Assembly (NCBI GenBank): GCA_002842215.1
Contig: PHCC01000005.1
Location: 186,001 to 250,000, forward strand
Source: Betaproteobacteria bacterium HGW-Betaproteobacteria-9
GTDB taxonomy: Bacteria > Pseudomonadota > Gammaproteobacteria > Burkholderiales > Burkholderiaceae_C
DNA: 64,000 nucleotides
Direction of reading: 5' to 3'
The notes below the pieces were generated by a model, which searched no databases, had not been told where the DNA came from, and saw only the letters and a program-made list of their open reading frames with translations. Positions 1 through 8,695 of this stretch are shown here, one piece after another. The position numbers were made by a program, and so were the translations under genes. Each line of letters opens with the position of its first letter. The stretch's first letter is position 1.

Positions 1-899
1 TTGCCGACACCGGTGGCGCCGATCAGGGAGATCACACCGCCTTCGTCGCACAGGCCGGCGCCAGGGGCGGCGGTCTTCAGGTTGCGGCTGAGCACGTCCA
101 TCAGCCAGCGCATGGCTTCGGGCGCGGCGCTGTCGGCGGGCACGCGTTCGAGCACGGCGCGCGACATGGCGGGCGAATAGCCGGCGCGGATGAGCTTGAG
201 CATCAGCTGCGACTGGATCGGGTTCTGCTTGGACGAACCGAGCCACGCCAGCGTGTTGAAGCGCTCTTCGATCATGTCCTTGAGCGCCGAGAGTTCCACC
301 GCCACGCTCGGGCCGCCGTGTTCGGCCTGGCGCTGCGGCGGCAGCGAGTCTTCCCAGCTGGGCTGGACCACCGCGCGGGTGCGGATGGGCGGGGGCGAGG
401 CATCGGCACGTGGCTTGGCGACGGCGCTTTCGTTGAAACGCTGCACCGGCACCTGGATCGGTGCTGCGGCGCGCGGTGCGGCGGCCATGCGGCGCGGTTC
501 GGGGACCACGGCGGGCTGCTGGGGTTCCGGCGCCACCGGCTCACCCGAGAGGGCGGCGCGGCGTTTGCGCAGCATGCGCTCGCGCACGTATTCCTGGAAC
601 GACAGCGTGCTCATGGACAGCGCTTCGGTGTCCTCCTCCACCGAGTCGGAACCCGTTGGCAGGGGTTGCGTCGCGCGGCCGGCCGAAGGCCGGGTCACGA
701 TGGGTGGCATGCGCTCACCACGGCCGGTCTGCGGGGCTTGGGGGGCCATCGGGGCCAGGCTTTCTTCGGCCGCGGCCATGACCTCGAAACCGTCGCCGGT
801 GGAGCGCGACGAGAGGATCACGGCGCTGTCGCCGAAGGCGTTGCGCGCCTTGGCCATGGCTTCGCGCGAGGTCGGTGCGGTGAATCGCTGGATGTTCAT
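1..899 (-). CDS. flhF: FlhF, flagellar SRP-like GTPase (N-terminal part, cut by window edge)
   Basis: Only the first 299 residues lie in the window. The start is typical of FlhF (MNIQRFTAPTSREAMAKAR), followed by a long Pro/Ala-rich B domain. The frame reaches the G1 loop (GATGVG, residues 294-299) exactly at the edge, so the GTPase domain lies outside. FlhF is an SRP-family GTPase that sets the position and number of polar flagella. The start codon overlaps the flhA stop in an ATGA (896-899), so it is translationally coupled to flhA. flhG and fliA would be expected further left, but this cannot be seen. Confidence 0.9.
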   Translation of the reverse strand, partial: MNIQRFTAPTSREAMAKARNAFGDSAVILSSRSTGDGFEVMAAAEESLAPMAPQAPQTGRGERMPPIVTRPSAGRATQPLPTGSDSVEEDTEALSMSTLSFQEYVRERMLRKRRAALSGEPVAPEPQQPAVVPEPRRMAAAPRAAAPIQVPVQRFNESAVAKPRADASPPPIRTRAVVQPSWEDSLPPQRQAEHGGPSVAVELSALKDMIEERFNTLAWLGSSKQNPIQSQLMLKLIRAGYSPAMSRAVLERVPADSAAPEAMRWLMDVLSRNLKTAAPGAGLCDEGGVISLIGATGVG

Positions 900-2977
900 G
901 CTGCAAGCTCCCCAAGAATCGGGCCGATACGGATGAGGTGGGTTTCAGGGATCTCGCTGTGGGCGAGCACCTGGAGGCGGGGCGCCGCGCGCCGCAGGAG
1001 GCGCGCCATGGCGTTGCGGATTGCGTCGGGCACCAGCAGGCAGGCGGGCACGCCTTTTTCTTCCTGCTTGTTGGCGATGTCGGTGGCGGACTTGCTGAGC
1101 ATCTCGGCGACGCCGGGGTCCAGCGCGCCACCGGCGGCACCGGAAAGGGCCTGCATCAGCAAACGCTCCAGACCGGGTTCGATGGCGATCACTTCGAGTT
1201 CTTTCACCGGGCCGTAGATCTGCTGCACGATGGCCGGGGCCAGCGCCATGCGCACACGGCGGGCCAGCTCGACCGGGTCGGTGGTGACAGTCGCGTGTTC
1301 GGCGATGGCTTCGATGATGGTGCGGATGTCGCGCACGTGCACCGACTCTTCCAGCAGCAGCTGCAGCACTTTCTGGAAGGTGGCGATGGAGATCATCTTG
1401 GGCACGACTTCTTCAATCAGTTTCGGGGCCAGGCGGGTCACGTGTTCGACCAGGTCCTGGGTCTCCGTCCGGCTGAGCAATCTCGCGGCCTGGACTTGCA
1501 TCAAGTGTGAAAGATGCGTGGCCAGCACGGTCTCGGAATCAACCACGGTAAAACCCGCCATTTGCGCGTTCTCACGTTGTTTGTCTTCGATCCAGTGCGC
1601 CGGCAGGCCGAAGGCGGGGTCGGTGGTCGGGGTGCCGATGAGCGGGGTGCCGATGCCGCCCGGATCGATGGCCAGGAACATGCCGGGGAAGACCTCGCCC
1701 TCGCCCACCACCACGCCGCGCAGCGTGATGCGGTAGGCGCTGGGGCGCAGTTCCAGGTTGTCGCGCACGTGCACGGCCGGCGGCAGGAAACCCACTTCCT
1801 GGGCGAATTTTTTGCGCACGCCCTTGATGCGGGTGAGCAGGTCGCCCTGGCGGCTCTTGTCGACCATGGCGATCAGGCGGTAGCCCAGTTCCAGGCCCAG
1901 CAGGTCGACCGGCTGCAGGTCGTCCCAGGTGGCTTCGCCGTCGTTGGCGGCGGGGGCCTCGTCCGCCACCGGTGCGGGTTTGCTTTCTTCCTTGAAACGC
2001 CACCAGGCGATGCCGCCGAAGATGAGCGCGAAGCTCAGGAACACCGCGTGCGGCATGCCGGGCACGATGCCGAGCATGAACAGCACGGCGGCGGTGATGC
2101 CCACGACTTTGCTGGACAGGAACATCTGGCCGACGATCTGGCCGCCCAGGTCGGCGTCCTTGCCCACGCGCGAAACCACCATGGCCGCGGCGACCGAGAT
2201 CAGCAGCGATGGAATCTGCGCCACCAGCGCGTCACCAACGGCCAGCAGGATGTAGCTGTCGGCGGCTTCACCGGCGCCCAGGCCGTGCTGCACCATGCCG
2301 ATGATCAGGCCGCCGATGATGTTGATGAACAGGATGATGATGCCGGCGATGGCGTCGCCGCGCACGAACTTGGAAGCACCATCCATGGAGCCGAAGAACT
2401 CGGCCTCTTCGCCCACTTCGAGGCGGCGGCGCTTGGCTTCCTTTTCGTCGATCAGGCCCGCGCCCAGGTCGGCGTCGATCGCCATCTGCTTGCCGGGCAT
2501 GGCATCCAGGGTGAAGCGCGCCGAGACCTCGGCGATGCGCTCCGAGCCCTTGGTGATCACCACGAAGTTGATCACGACCAGGATCGCGAAGACGATGAAA
2601 CCGACCGCAAAGTTGCCACCGATCAGGAAGTGGCCGAAGGCTTCGATCACGGCACCGGCCGCGCCCGGGCCGGTGTGGCCTTCGAGCAGCACGACGCGGG
2701 TGGATGCCACGTTGAGCGACAGGCGCAGCAGCGTGGTGAGCAGCAGCACCGTGGGAAAGACCGAGAAGTCGAGCGGTCGGCGCATGTAGGCCGAGACCAT
2801 CATCACCACCAGCGCGAGCGCGATGTTGAGCGTGAAGAAGGTGTCGAGCAGCCAGGGCGGCAGCGGCAGCACCATCATCGACAGCACGGTGATCACCAGC
2901 ATCGGAGCGGCCAGGCCGTTGAGCCAGGCCGCGTGACGGGCAGACCACTGCTGCAGGAACTTCAGTTGGGCGTTCAT
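896..2977 (-). CDS. flhA: FlhA, flagellar type III export gate protein
   Basis: A 693-residue protein of normal family length. The first ~330 residues hold about eight hydrophobic segments. The conserved cytoplasmic loop near residues 150-210 carries the DAMPGKQMAIDADL and DGASKFVRGDA motifs used in proton-driven export. The remainder is the soluble C-terminal domain that docks chaperone-substrate complexes. FlhA forms the nonameric ring of the flagellar export gate in the inner membrane. Its start overlaps the flhB stop (2974-2977) and its stop overlaps the flhF start, so flhB-flhA-flhF read as one coupled operon. Confidence 0.97.
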   Translation of the reverse strand: MNAQLKFLQQWSARHAAWLNGLAAPMLVITVLSMMVLPLPPWLLDTFFTLNIALALVVMMVSAYMRRPLDFSVFPTVLLLTTLLRLSLNVASTRVVLLEGHTGPGAAGAVIEAFGHFLIGGNFAVGFIVFAILVVINFVVITKGSERIAEVSARFTLDAMPGKQMAIDADLGAGLIDEKEAKRRRLEVGEEAEFFGSMDGASKFVRGDAIAGIIILFINIIGGLIIGMVQHGLGAGEAADSYILLAVGDALVAQIPSLLISVAAAMVVSRVGKDADLGGQIVGQMFLSSKVVGITAAVLFMLGIVPGMPHAVFLSFALIFGGIAWWRFKEESKPAPVADEAPAANDGEATWDDLQPVDLLGLELGYRLIAMVDKSRQGDLLTRIKGVRKKFAQEVGFLPPAVHVRDNLELRPSAYRITLRGVVVGEGEVFPGMFLAIDPGGIGTPLIGTPTTDPAFGLPAHWIEDKQRENAQMAGFTVVDSETVLATHLSHLMQVQAARLLSRTETQDLVEHVTRLAPKLIEEVVPKMISIATFQKVLQLLLEESVHVRDIRTIIEAIAEHATVTTDPVELARRVRMALAPAIVQQIYGPVKELEVIAIEPGLERLLMQALSGAAGGALDPGVAEMLSKSATDIANKQEEKGVPACLLVPDAIRNAMARLLRRAAPRLQVLAHSEIPETHLIRIGPILGELAA

Positions 2978-4134
2978 TCAGCAACCTCCGGGGCAGGCTT
3001 CTTCTTGAAGTGGGGATCGAGCTCGGGCGGCACCTGCGGCGTGGGCATGTCGCCGGGCATGGCACCGCGCCCGGCCATGGCGGCCTTGAGCTGGTACACG
3101 TAGGCCAGCACCTGCGCCACCGCGGTGTACAGGGCCGAAGGAATCTCGTCGTCGATCTCGGCGTGGGCGTAGAGCGCGCGCGCCAGCATGGGCGCCTGCA
3201 GCACCGGGATCTTGTGCGCCTTGGCGACATCGCGAATCTTCAGCGCCAGCAGGTCGGCACCCTTGGCGATGACGCGCGGTGCGCTCATGGAGGCGTCGTC
3301 GTACTGGATGGCGACGGCGTAGTGGGTCGGGTTCATCACCACGAGATCGGCCCTGGGCACGGCGCCGATGCTGTTGCGCTGGGCCATCTCGCGCTGGCGC
3401 TGGCGGCGCTTGCCCTTCATGTGCGGGTCGCCTTCGCTTTCCTTGTGCTCGCGCTTGACCTCTTCGAGCGACATGCGCAGGCGGTGACCGTGCAGGAATT
3501 TCTGGAGCGGCACGTCCACCAGCGCCACGGCCGTGACCACCAGCAGCAGAAAACCCACACCCACGGTCATCCAGGTGCCGAGTTGTCCGAGAGCGCCTTC
3601 CAGCGGACGCAGCAGCAGGGTGCCAAAGGGCTGCACATGGGAGGCGATGAATTGCCAGGCGACCACGCCCAGCACAGCGGTGATGGCGGTGAGCTTGACC
3701 GTCTCGACCAGCTGCTGGCGCGAGAACAGCCGACCAAAACCCGCCAGCGGGCTGAGTCGCGTCAGGTCGGGTGTGATGGGCTTGGTGCTCAGGGCCCAGC
3801 TGCCCGACGCAAACGCCACGCCGATGGCCAGCGCGATCATCAGCAGGCCCATGGGCAGGTAGAGCATGAGTCCCTGGCCAAAGACCCCCGCCAGCCGCTC
3901 GACCACCATCTGCGGCTGTTGCAGCGCCTGGTGGTCAAAGTGCAGCTGCTGCTGCAGGTTGGTCCGCAACTGGTCGAAACCCATGGGCAGCAGCACCATC
4001 AGCAACACCGCGCCGCCACCGAGCACCGACAGATTCGACAGGTCCTTGGAACGCGCCACCTGGCCATCGTCGCGGGCCTTCTTCAGGCGCTGCGCGGTGG
4101 CGGGTAGGTTCTTGTCCTGACTGGAAGAGTCCAT
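2974..4134 (-). CDS. flhB: FlhB, flagellar export switch protein
   Basis: A 386-residue protein with four hydrophobic segments in the first ~210 residues and a cytoplasmic domain carrying the autocleavage site N268-P-T-H271. Cleavage between Asn and Pro switches export from rod/hook to filament substrates once FliK reports hook length. The C-terminal tail past residue 355 is Pro-rich. It is first in the flhB-flhA-flhF run. The 263 nt between flhB and cheZ contain one family-1 repeat placed just behind cheZ, so flhB may have its own promoter. Confidence 0.97.
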   Translation of the reverse strand: MDSSSQDKNLPATAQRLKKARDDGQVARSKDLSNLSVLGGGAVLLMVLLPMGFDQLRTNLQQQLHFDHQALQQPQMVVERLAGVFGQGLMLYLPMGLLMIALAIGVAFASGSWALSTKPITPDLTRLSPLAGFGRLFSRQQLVETVKLTAITAVLGVVAWQFIASHVQPFGTLLLRPLEGALGQLGTWMTVGVGFLLLVVTAVALVDVPLQKFLHGHRLRMSLEEVKREHKESEGDPHMKGKRRQRQREMAQRNSIGAVPRADLVVMNPTHYAVAIQYDDASMSAPRVIAKGADLLALKIRDVAKAHKIPVLQAPMLARALYAHAEIDDEIPSALYTAVAQVLAYVYQLKAAMAGRGAMPGDMPTPQVPPELDPHFKKKPAPEVAE

Positions 4135-4397
4135 GGTGCTGACACATCGGGTTGATGGGTCAGATTGTGGAAGTCAGGGGGAAAAACTAAAGGGCGATAA
4201 AGCCCGGTTGGATCCCGCTTTTCCGGGAGCGGCCGCTCAAATGCAGAAGCTCATCAAGCACCACAACCGGCCAGAGGCCCAGCCGGAGAAAAATGTCCGA
4301 GCCCAGGCCACCGCGGAACTGGCTTTGCCAGGCCGCCAGTGGCGCCCCCTTGAGGGGGTCGCGCGCAGCGCGGCGGGGGTGGGCCACAAAGCCTCGG
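4135..4397. other. Spacer between flhB and cheZ
   Basis: No gene is supported here; the short open frames are antisense or out of frame. The part nearest cheZ holds a family-1 repeat (4307-4382). The rest is the likely leader and promoter region of flhB. No clear sigma-28 or sigma-54 motif was found. Confidence 0.6.
4307..4382 (-). repeat. Family-1 multi-hairpin repeat, copy 1 (behind cheZ)
   Basis: It begins 15 nt after the cheZ stop in the transcribed direction. The outer stem is GCCAC (4307-4311) with GTGGC (4339-4343), around a CTGGCtttGCCAG inner hairpin. A CCCCC/GGGGG hairpin and a GCGC-rich hairpin follow. Confidence 0.85.
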
Positions 4398-5012
4398 CTA
4401 GAAGCCGAGGCTCGCCAGCAAGTCGTCCACCTGCGCCTGGTCGCTCACCACATCGGTCCGTCCCTCGGGGGCAACCACCGGGCCGTCGAGCTCCAGCACC
4501 TTGTCCTGACCCGGCACACCACACGGCGCGGATTGCAGCAACAGCGCCAGCAACTGCTCCTCGATGGTGGACGCGAGCTGGACCACACGGGCGATCACCT
4601 GGCCGGTGAGGTCGTGAAAGTCCTGCGCCATCATGATCTCGGTCAGACGGACGTCAGACTTTTCGCTGTTCTGCACCACCTCGTTGGACCACTTGAGCAA
4701 CTCGGGCATGGCCGTGGAAAGCCCCGGCACGGTGCTGATCGAGTCCACCAGCTGGCGACCCCGGCGCGTGATCTGTGCCTGCTCGGCCTTGGCGCCCTCC
4801 ACGTGGTTGAGCACCTTGTCGGCGGCCTCGCCGGTGAGGCGGGCGATGTAGGACAAGCGGCTCTGCGCATCGGGCAACTGGTCGACCGTGCCCTTGAGCT
4901 TGTCGGTGTAGCCGAGCTCCTTGAGCGCGTCGTGCAGCTGGCGCGTGATGCTGCCGAGCTGCTGGAACATTTCGGGGCTGCCTTGGCTGTCTTGAACGTT
5001 GTCGCTGCTCAT
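4398..5012 (-). CDS. cheZ: CheZ, CheY-P phosphatase
   Basis: A 204-residue, largely helical protein. The catalytic stretch AQDFHDLTGQ holds D134 and Q138, equivalent to D143 and Q147 of the enteric enzyme, which position water to hydrolyse phospho-CheY. The C-terminus (QAQVDDLLASLGF) is the classic amphipathic CheY-docking peptide. It lies 19 nt behind cheY and reads with it. A second, shorter protein with the same DxxxQ signature is encoded at 28.2 kb, so this locus may have two CheY phosphatases. Confidence 0.97.
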   Translation of the reverse strand: MSSDNVQDSQGSPEMFQQLGSITRQLHDALKELGYTDKLKGTVDQLPDAQSRLSYIARLTGEAADKVLNHVEGAKAEQAQITRRGRQLVDSISTVPGLSTAMPELLKWSNEVVQNSEKSDVRLTEIMMAQDFHDLTGQVIARVVQLASTIEEQLLALLLQSAPCGVPGQDKVLELDGPVVAPEGRTDVVSDQAQVDDLLASLGF

Positions 5013-5031
5013 GCTGAACTCCCTGACAGGC

Positions 5032-5418
5032 TCAAAGGCCCAGTTTCTTGAAGATGTTGGCGAGCTTGTCTTCCAGCGTGGCCTTGGTGAAGGGCTTCAC
5101 GATGTAGCCAGCCGCCCCGCCCTGAGCCGCCATCACGATGTCTTCCTTGCGCGCCTCGGCCGTCACCATCAGCACCGGCAGGTGCTTGAGGGCTTCGTCC
5201 TTCTTGATCTCGGTCAGCAACTGGAACCCGTTCATATTGGGCATGTTGATGTCGCTGACGACAAAGTTGAAGGTGCCGTTGCGCAGCTTGGCGAGGGCAA
5301 TGACGCCGTCTTCCGCTTCGTCGGCATCGGCGTGACCGATTTCCTTGAGCAGGTTGCGCACGATGCGGCGCATGGTGGAGAAGTCGTCAACAATCAGGAA
5401 TTTCATGGGGCTGGACAT
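5032..5418 (-). CDS. cheY: CheY, chemotaxis response regulator (first copy)
   Basis: A single REC domain of 128 residues. The acidic pocket is near D11-D12, the phospho-acceptor is D56 (VVSDINMP), the switch Thr is T86 and the conserved Lys is K108 (YIVKPF). Phospho-CheY binds FliM/FliN and reverses the motor. An internal start (MKFLIVDD, four codons downstream) is possible. Being paired with cheZ rather than cheA, this is the likely motor-binding CheY, while the copy at 28.7 kb sits next to cheA. Confidence 0.95.
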   Translation of the reverse strand: MSSPMKFLIVDDFSTMRRIVRNLLKEIGHADADEAEDGVIALAKLRNGTFNFVVSDINMPNMNGFQLLTEIKKDEALKHLPVLMVTAEARKEDIVMAAQGGAAGYIVKPFTKATLEDKLANIFKKLGL

Positions 5419-5451
5419 GGTGGGCCTCCGGGGGCGGGAACTTGAGGAAGG

Positions 5452-6540
5452 TCAACGGGGTTTCGGGACACCAAACTCTTCCCGAGGTTTCGGCACTTCG
5501 GCCAGTTTCTGTAGATCGGGAAGACCAAAGGGTCGCGGCGACGCTGTGGCCACCGGGGGCGCTGCGGTCAGCGCGGGTGCTTCGGCGGTGTCGGCCGGCA
5601 TCGCCGCCGCCGGGGGTGTGACGCCGGTTTCCAGTGGCAGGGCAGCGCCTTCACCGGATGCCTCGGGGGCTTCACCCGTCGGCATCATGCGTTGCTCCGC
5701 TTCGCGGGTCATCACCAGGATGCTGATGCGCCGGTTCATCGCCGCCACCGGTTGCGCGGGATCGAGCAGTCGGCTCGACGCCAGGCCTTCCACCCGGGCC
5801 AGCTTGCTGTCGGGCAGGCCACCCAGGACCAGCTCGCGGCGCGAGGCATTGGCCCGGTCGCTGGAGAGTTCCCAGTTGCTGTAGCCGCGGTCGCCACTGC
5901 CATAGGGTGTGGCATCGGTGTGGCCGGCCAGCGCAATGCGGTTGTCCACATCCACCAGCGTGGCACCGATGGCGCGCAGGATGTCGCGCATATAGGGTTT
6001 GACGAGTGCGCTGCCGACGTCGAACATGGGGCGGTTCTGGTCGTCCACGATCTGGATCTGCAGGCCGTCGCCCGTGCGTTCGAGCCTGATCTGTGAACCG
6101 AAGTCCTGCAAGGCGGCGTTGTTGGCCACCATGTCCTTGATCTTCTCGTGCAGCGCGTCGATGCGTTGTGCGTCCTTGCGCGCCAGTTCGGCACGCGCCA
6201 TCTGCGCACCGATGAGTTTGGCCGCCCGTTCGGCGTCTCCGCCGTCCACCTGGCCCGCCGACTTGGCCAGGTCACGACCCCCACCGGGCAGGATGCTGTC
6301 ACTGTTGCCGGTGCCGTCGCCGCCCAGGAGCGAGACCTTGACCGGCGCGGCGAAGTAGCTGGCAATGCCCTCGAGGTCGCCTTTGGAAGTCGAGCCCAGC
6401 AGCCACATGAGCAGGAAGAAAGCCATCATGGCCGTCACGAAGTCGGCGTAGGCGATCTTCCACGCGCCACCGTGCGCGACATGTCCGCCCTTCTTGATGC
6501 GCTTGACAATGATGGGCTGAAGCTTTTTTCCATCAGCCAC
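5452..6540 (-). CDS. motB: MotB, flagellar stator subunit (GTG start)
   Basis: I start this gene at GTG 6540, giving 362 residues beginning MADGKKLQPIIVKRIKKGG. The longer frame upstream only translates a repeat. One transmembrane helix (AYADFVTAMMAFFLLMW) carries the proton-accepting D33. A C-terminal OmpA-like peptidoglycan-binding domain contains GHTDATPYG and NWELSSDRA. The tail after residue ~270 is Ala/Pro-rich. A run of G in the upstream repeat (6547-6623) can serve as the Shine-Dalgarno sequence, so the repeat may supply part of the translation signal. MotB anchors the MotA4-5/MotB2 proton channel to the cell wall. Confidence 0.92.
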   Translation of the reverse strand: MADGKKLQPIIVKRIKKGGHVAHGGAWKIAYADFVTAMMAFFLLMWLLGSTSKGDLEGIASYFAAPVKVSLLGGDGTGNSDSILPGGGRDLAKSAGQVDGGDAERAAKLIGAQMARAELARKDAQRIDALHEKIKDMVANNAALQDFGSQIRLERTGDGLQIQIVDDQNRPMFDVGSALVKPYMRDILRAIGATLVDVDNRIALAGHTDATPYGSGDRGYSNWELSSDRANASRRELVLGGLPDSKLARVEGLASSRLLDPAQPVAAMNRRISILVMTREAEQRMMPTGEAPEASGEGAALPLETGVTPPAAAMPADTAEAPALTAAPPVATASPRPFGLPDLQKLAEVPKPREEFGVPKPR

Positions 6541-6546
6541 GGTGTG

Positions 6547-6623
6547 CCCCCCCCTGCGCCGCTGCGCGGCTTCCCCCCAGGGGGACGGCACTGGCGGCCC
6601 GGCAAAGCCGGTTCCGCGGTGCC
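6547..6623 (+). repeat. Family-1 repeat, copy 2 (before motB)
   Basis: Opposite in orientation to most copies relative to transcription, lying just 5' of the motB GTG. The outer stem is GGCAC (6587-6591) with GTGCC (6619-6623) around CCGGCaaaGCCGG. It faces copies 3 and 4 in the same motA-motB spacer. Confidence 0.85.
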
Positions 6624-6664
6624 CTTGGACAAGTCACGCGCTCCGGAGCGAGACGCAGCCCAGG

Positions 6665-6742
6665 GACAGCGAAGGTCCGGCTTTGCCGGTCTAAGCTGTC
6701 GCCCCCCTTCCAGGGGGGAGCCGCGAAGCGGCGCAGGGGGTG
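6665..6742 (-). repeat. Family-1 repeat, copy 3 (motA-motB spacer)
   Basis: The outer stem is GACAGC (6665-6670) with GCTGTC (6695-6700) around CCGGCtttGCCGG. A C6/G6 hairpin and GCCGCgaaGCGGC follow. It lies in tandem with the truncated copy 4. Confidence 0.85.
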
Positions 6743-6767
6743 GCCCCTGTCCTTCCGGACCGAGATG

Positions 6768-6808
6768 TCGCCCCCTTGGGGGGGAGCCGCGAAGCGGCGC
6801 AGGGGGTG
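6768..6808 (-). repeat. Family-1 repeat, copy 4 (truncated, behind motA)
   Basis: Only the C5/G7 and GCCGCgaaGCGGC hairpins and the terminal GCAGGGGGTG are intact; the variable-stem hairpin has decayed. It begins 11 nt after the motA stop. Confidence 0.75.
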
Positions 6809-6819
6809 ACTCGTCCTTT

Positions 6820-7680
6820 TCACCTTTTGCCTTTCACATGGCCTTCGAGCTCCGCGAAGTTGGGGCGCACGTCTGAGAACAGCACCTTGCGGCCGAACTC
6901 GATCGCCGTGCTGGGCGCATAGCCCTGCATGCTGGCCAGCAAGGTGGTCTTGATGCACAGGAATTCCTTGCCGCTCTCTTCCATCTTCTGCTCCATGAGG
7001 CCGCCCATGGGCTCGACCACGCCATAGGCCAGCAAGATGCCGAGGAAGGTGCCCACCAGGGCCGAGCCGATCATGCCGCCCAGCACCGCGGGCGGCTGGC
7101 CCACCGAGCCCATGGTGTTCACCACACCGAGCACGGCGGCAATGATGCCGAAGGCCGGAAGGCCGCCGGCCAGGCGCGCGATAGCGGCCACGGGTGCATG
7201 CGCCTCCTGGTGGTGGGTCTCGATTTCGGCGTCCATCAGCGACTCGATCTCGTGCGCATTGAGGTTGCCCGAGACCATCATGCGCAGGTAGTCGGTGATG
7301 AACTCGACCACGTGGTGGTCGCTGCCCACGGTCGGGTATTTCTTGAACACGGGCGACTCGTGGGGATTCTCCACATCCTGCTCGATGGCCATCAGGCCTT
7401 CCTTGCGGGCTTTTTGCAGGATGTCGTATTGCAGCGCCAGCAACTCCATGTAACGCGACTTGGTGTACTTGCTGCCCTTGAAACAAGCGCCCAGGCCCTT
7501 CGCCGAAGCCTTCACGACCTTCATCTGGTTGTTCATGAAGAAAGCCCCCATGGCCGCACCCAGGATGGTGATCAGCTCGAACGGCAACGCCGTGAGGATC
7601 ACGCCGATGTTGCCCCCGTGAACGATGTACACCCCGAAGATGCAGGCCATCGAGACGAGAAAACCAATGATGACAAACAT
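6820..7680 (-). CDS. motA: MotA, flagellar stator proton-channel subunit
   Basis: Taken from ATG 7680 (MFVIIGFLVSMACIFG), which has AAAGG nine nt upstream; this gives 286 residues, the usual length. The frame could be extended to a GTG at 7704, but that codon is the end of a family-1 repeat and has no spaced Shine-Dalgarno sequence. Four transmembrane segments are visible, with a large cytoplasmic loop and conserved Pro and charged residues that contact FliG. Its partner motB lies 279 nt downstream, an unusually long spacer filled by three repeat copies. Confidence 0.95.
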   Translation of the reverse strand: MFVIIGFLVSMACIFGVYIVHGGNIGVILTALPFELITILGAAMGAFFMNNQMKVVKASAKGLGACFKGSKYTKSRYMELLALQYDILQKARKEGLMAIEQDVENPHESPVFKKYPTVGSDHHVVEFITDYLRMMVSGNLNAHEIESLMDAEIETHHQEAHAPVAAIARLAGGLPAFGIIAAVLGVVNTMGSVGQPPAVLGGMIGSALVGTFLGILLAYGVVEPMGGLMEQKMEESGKEFLCIKTTLLASMQGYAPSTAIEFGRKVLFSDVRPNFAELEGHVKGKR

Positions 7681-7702
7681 GTTCCAGACCTTTGAAAGGA
7701 TC

Positions 7703-7777
7703 ACCCCTGCGCCGCCTGCGGCGTCACCCCCTCAAGGGGGCGCCAGCAGCGGCCCGGCACAGCCGGTTCCACACGGG
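7703..7777 (+). repeat. Family-1 repeat, copy 5 (before motA)
   Basis: Lies 5' of motA in the minority orientation. It has GCCGCctGCGGC, CCCCCtcaaGGGGG and CCGGCacaGCCGG hairpins. The outer stem is not clearly complementary in this copy. Confidence 0.75.
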
Positions 7778-7880
7778 CCGGGCTCGCAGCATCACCGCGA
7801 TCGGCACACACCAGGGAATTCCAGCCACTGAGATTTCTATCGGTCAACTTTAGGGCCGAGTGAAGGAGGCCATGAACGCG

Positions 7881-7906
7881 AAAAGGACCCTGATGGGGGT
7901 CCTTTT
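7881..7906 (-). terminator. Rho-independent terminator behind flhC
   Basis: A hairpin with arms of AAAAGGACCC type (7881-7890) and GGGTCCTTTT (7897-7906). On the minus strand it is followed by a short T run, which ends transcription after flhC. The flanking A/T tracts make it nearly symmetrical. Confidence 0.7.
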
Positions 7907-8026
7907 CAAACTTTGAGCCGATGGCGGAGAGCAGTTCTACCAACCTTCCGGAGCGAGGTGTCCCAACCCAGAACACCGCGGAACTGGCTTTGCCAGGCCG
8001 CGCCGGAGTGAAGTGCTCCAACCCAG

Positions 8027-8107
8027 AACGCGGCGGGACCGGCTTTGCCGGACCGCTCGCGTTGCCCCCTTGATGGGGTGACGCGCCCTTGGGCGCGGCG
8101 CGGGGGT
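8027..8107 (-). repeat. Family-1 repeat, copy 6 (behind flhC)
   Basis: Starts 5 nt after the flhC stop. The outer stem is AACGCG (8027-8032) with CGCGTT (8058-8063) around CCGGCtttGCCGG. It is preceded by the linker motif TCCAACCCAGAA seen beside several copies. Confidence 0.85.
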
Positions 8108-8112
8108 GAGCC

Positions 8113-8652
8113 TCAATGCAAACGGAGACCTCCGTTTGCCACACCCTTGCCCGCACGCGCCGGCGGCTTGCACAGGCCGCAGACGAAGTTGCGGGCGTTT
8201 TCATACGGCTCGGTGACGAAGTGGCCACCGCAGCAGGAGCACTTGGTCAACGTGAGCATGCCGTTGTCGACAAACTTCACCAGGCGCCAGGCGCGGGTGA
8301 TGGACAACAGGGGTTCGATGGCACTGGCCGTCATCTGCTCGCTGTACAGGCGGAAGGCCTTGATCACGGTGTCGATCTCTTCGAGCTCGCTGGTCTTGGA
8401 CAGGTACTCGTGGATGTTCAGGAACAGCGACGAATGCACATTCGGCTGCCAGGTCAGGAACCAGTCGGTCGAAAAGGGCAACTGGCCTTTCGAAGGCGAC
8501 TTGCCCGCCACTTCCTTGTACAGGCGCAGCAGGCGTTCATACGACAAGCTGGTTTCGTATTCCAGCACCTGCAGGCGCGCACCCAGCTGGATCAGGGCCA
8601 CCGCGCGCTCAATGTCACGCGACTCGTTCAGGATGCTTTTTGCGGTGGCCAT
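8113..8652 (-). CDS. flhC: FlhC, flagellar master regulator subunit
   Basis: Start set at ATG 8652 (MATAKSILNESRDIERA), giving 179 residues; the longer upstream frame is spacer and repeat. Four cysteines, C138, C141, C158 and C161, form the zinc site known in this family. FlhC joins FlhD in the FlhD4C2 activator of class II flagellar promoters with RNA polymerase sigma-70. The C-terminus (PPARAGKG and beyond) is basic. The flhD-flhC spacer holds a family-1 repeat behind flhD, which is unusual for two subunits that must be made in balance. Confidence 0.96.
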   Translation of the reverse strand: MATAKSILNESRDIERAVALIQLGARLQVLEYETSLSYERLLRLYKEVAGKSPSKGQLPFSTDWFLTWQPNVHSSLFLNIHEYLSKTSELEEIDTVIKAFRLYSEQMTASAIEPLLSITRAWRLVKFVDNGMLTLTKCSCCGGHFVTEPYENARNFVCGLCKPPARAGKGVANGGLRLH

Positions 8653-8695
8653 GATGCGAACTCCAGAGAGGGGGAGAGAAGTGACTTCAACCAAG

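Larger units (their letters stand above)
7681..8112. other. 432-nt spacer between flhC and motA
   Basis: No gene is supported. Reading in the direction of transcription, it holds family-1 copy 6 directly behind flhC, a decayed H1 hairpin (about 7970-8010), a strong terminator hairpin (7881-7906), and copy 5 before motA. A sequence CCGATAG near 7850 (minus strand) resembles a sigma-28 -10 but lacks a convincing -35. The layout suggests that flhDC and motAB are separate transcription units. Confidence 0.6.

Noticed and set aside
1514-3103. 529-codon plus-strand frame over flhA
   Set aside because: His/Asp/Gln-rich translation of the antisense strand of a clear flhA gene.
6541-6591. N-terminal extension of MotB (MPSPWGEAAQRRRGGHT)
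   Set aside because: It is the translation of a family-1 repeat; the conserved protein begins at the GTG at 6540.
7845-7872. Possible sigma-28 promoter of motA (ACCGATAG)
   Set aside because: The -35 position reads TCAC, and TAAA lies too close to the -10. Too weak to call, though motA would be a sensible target.
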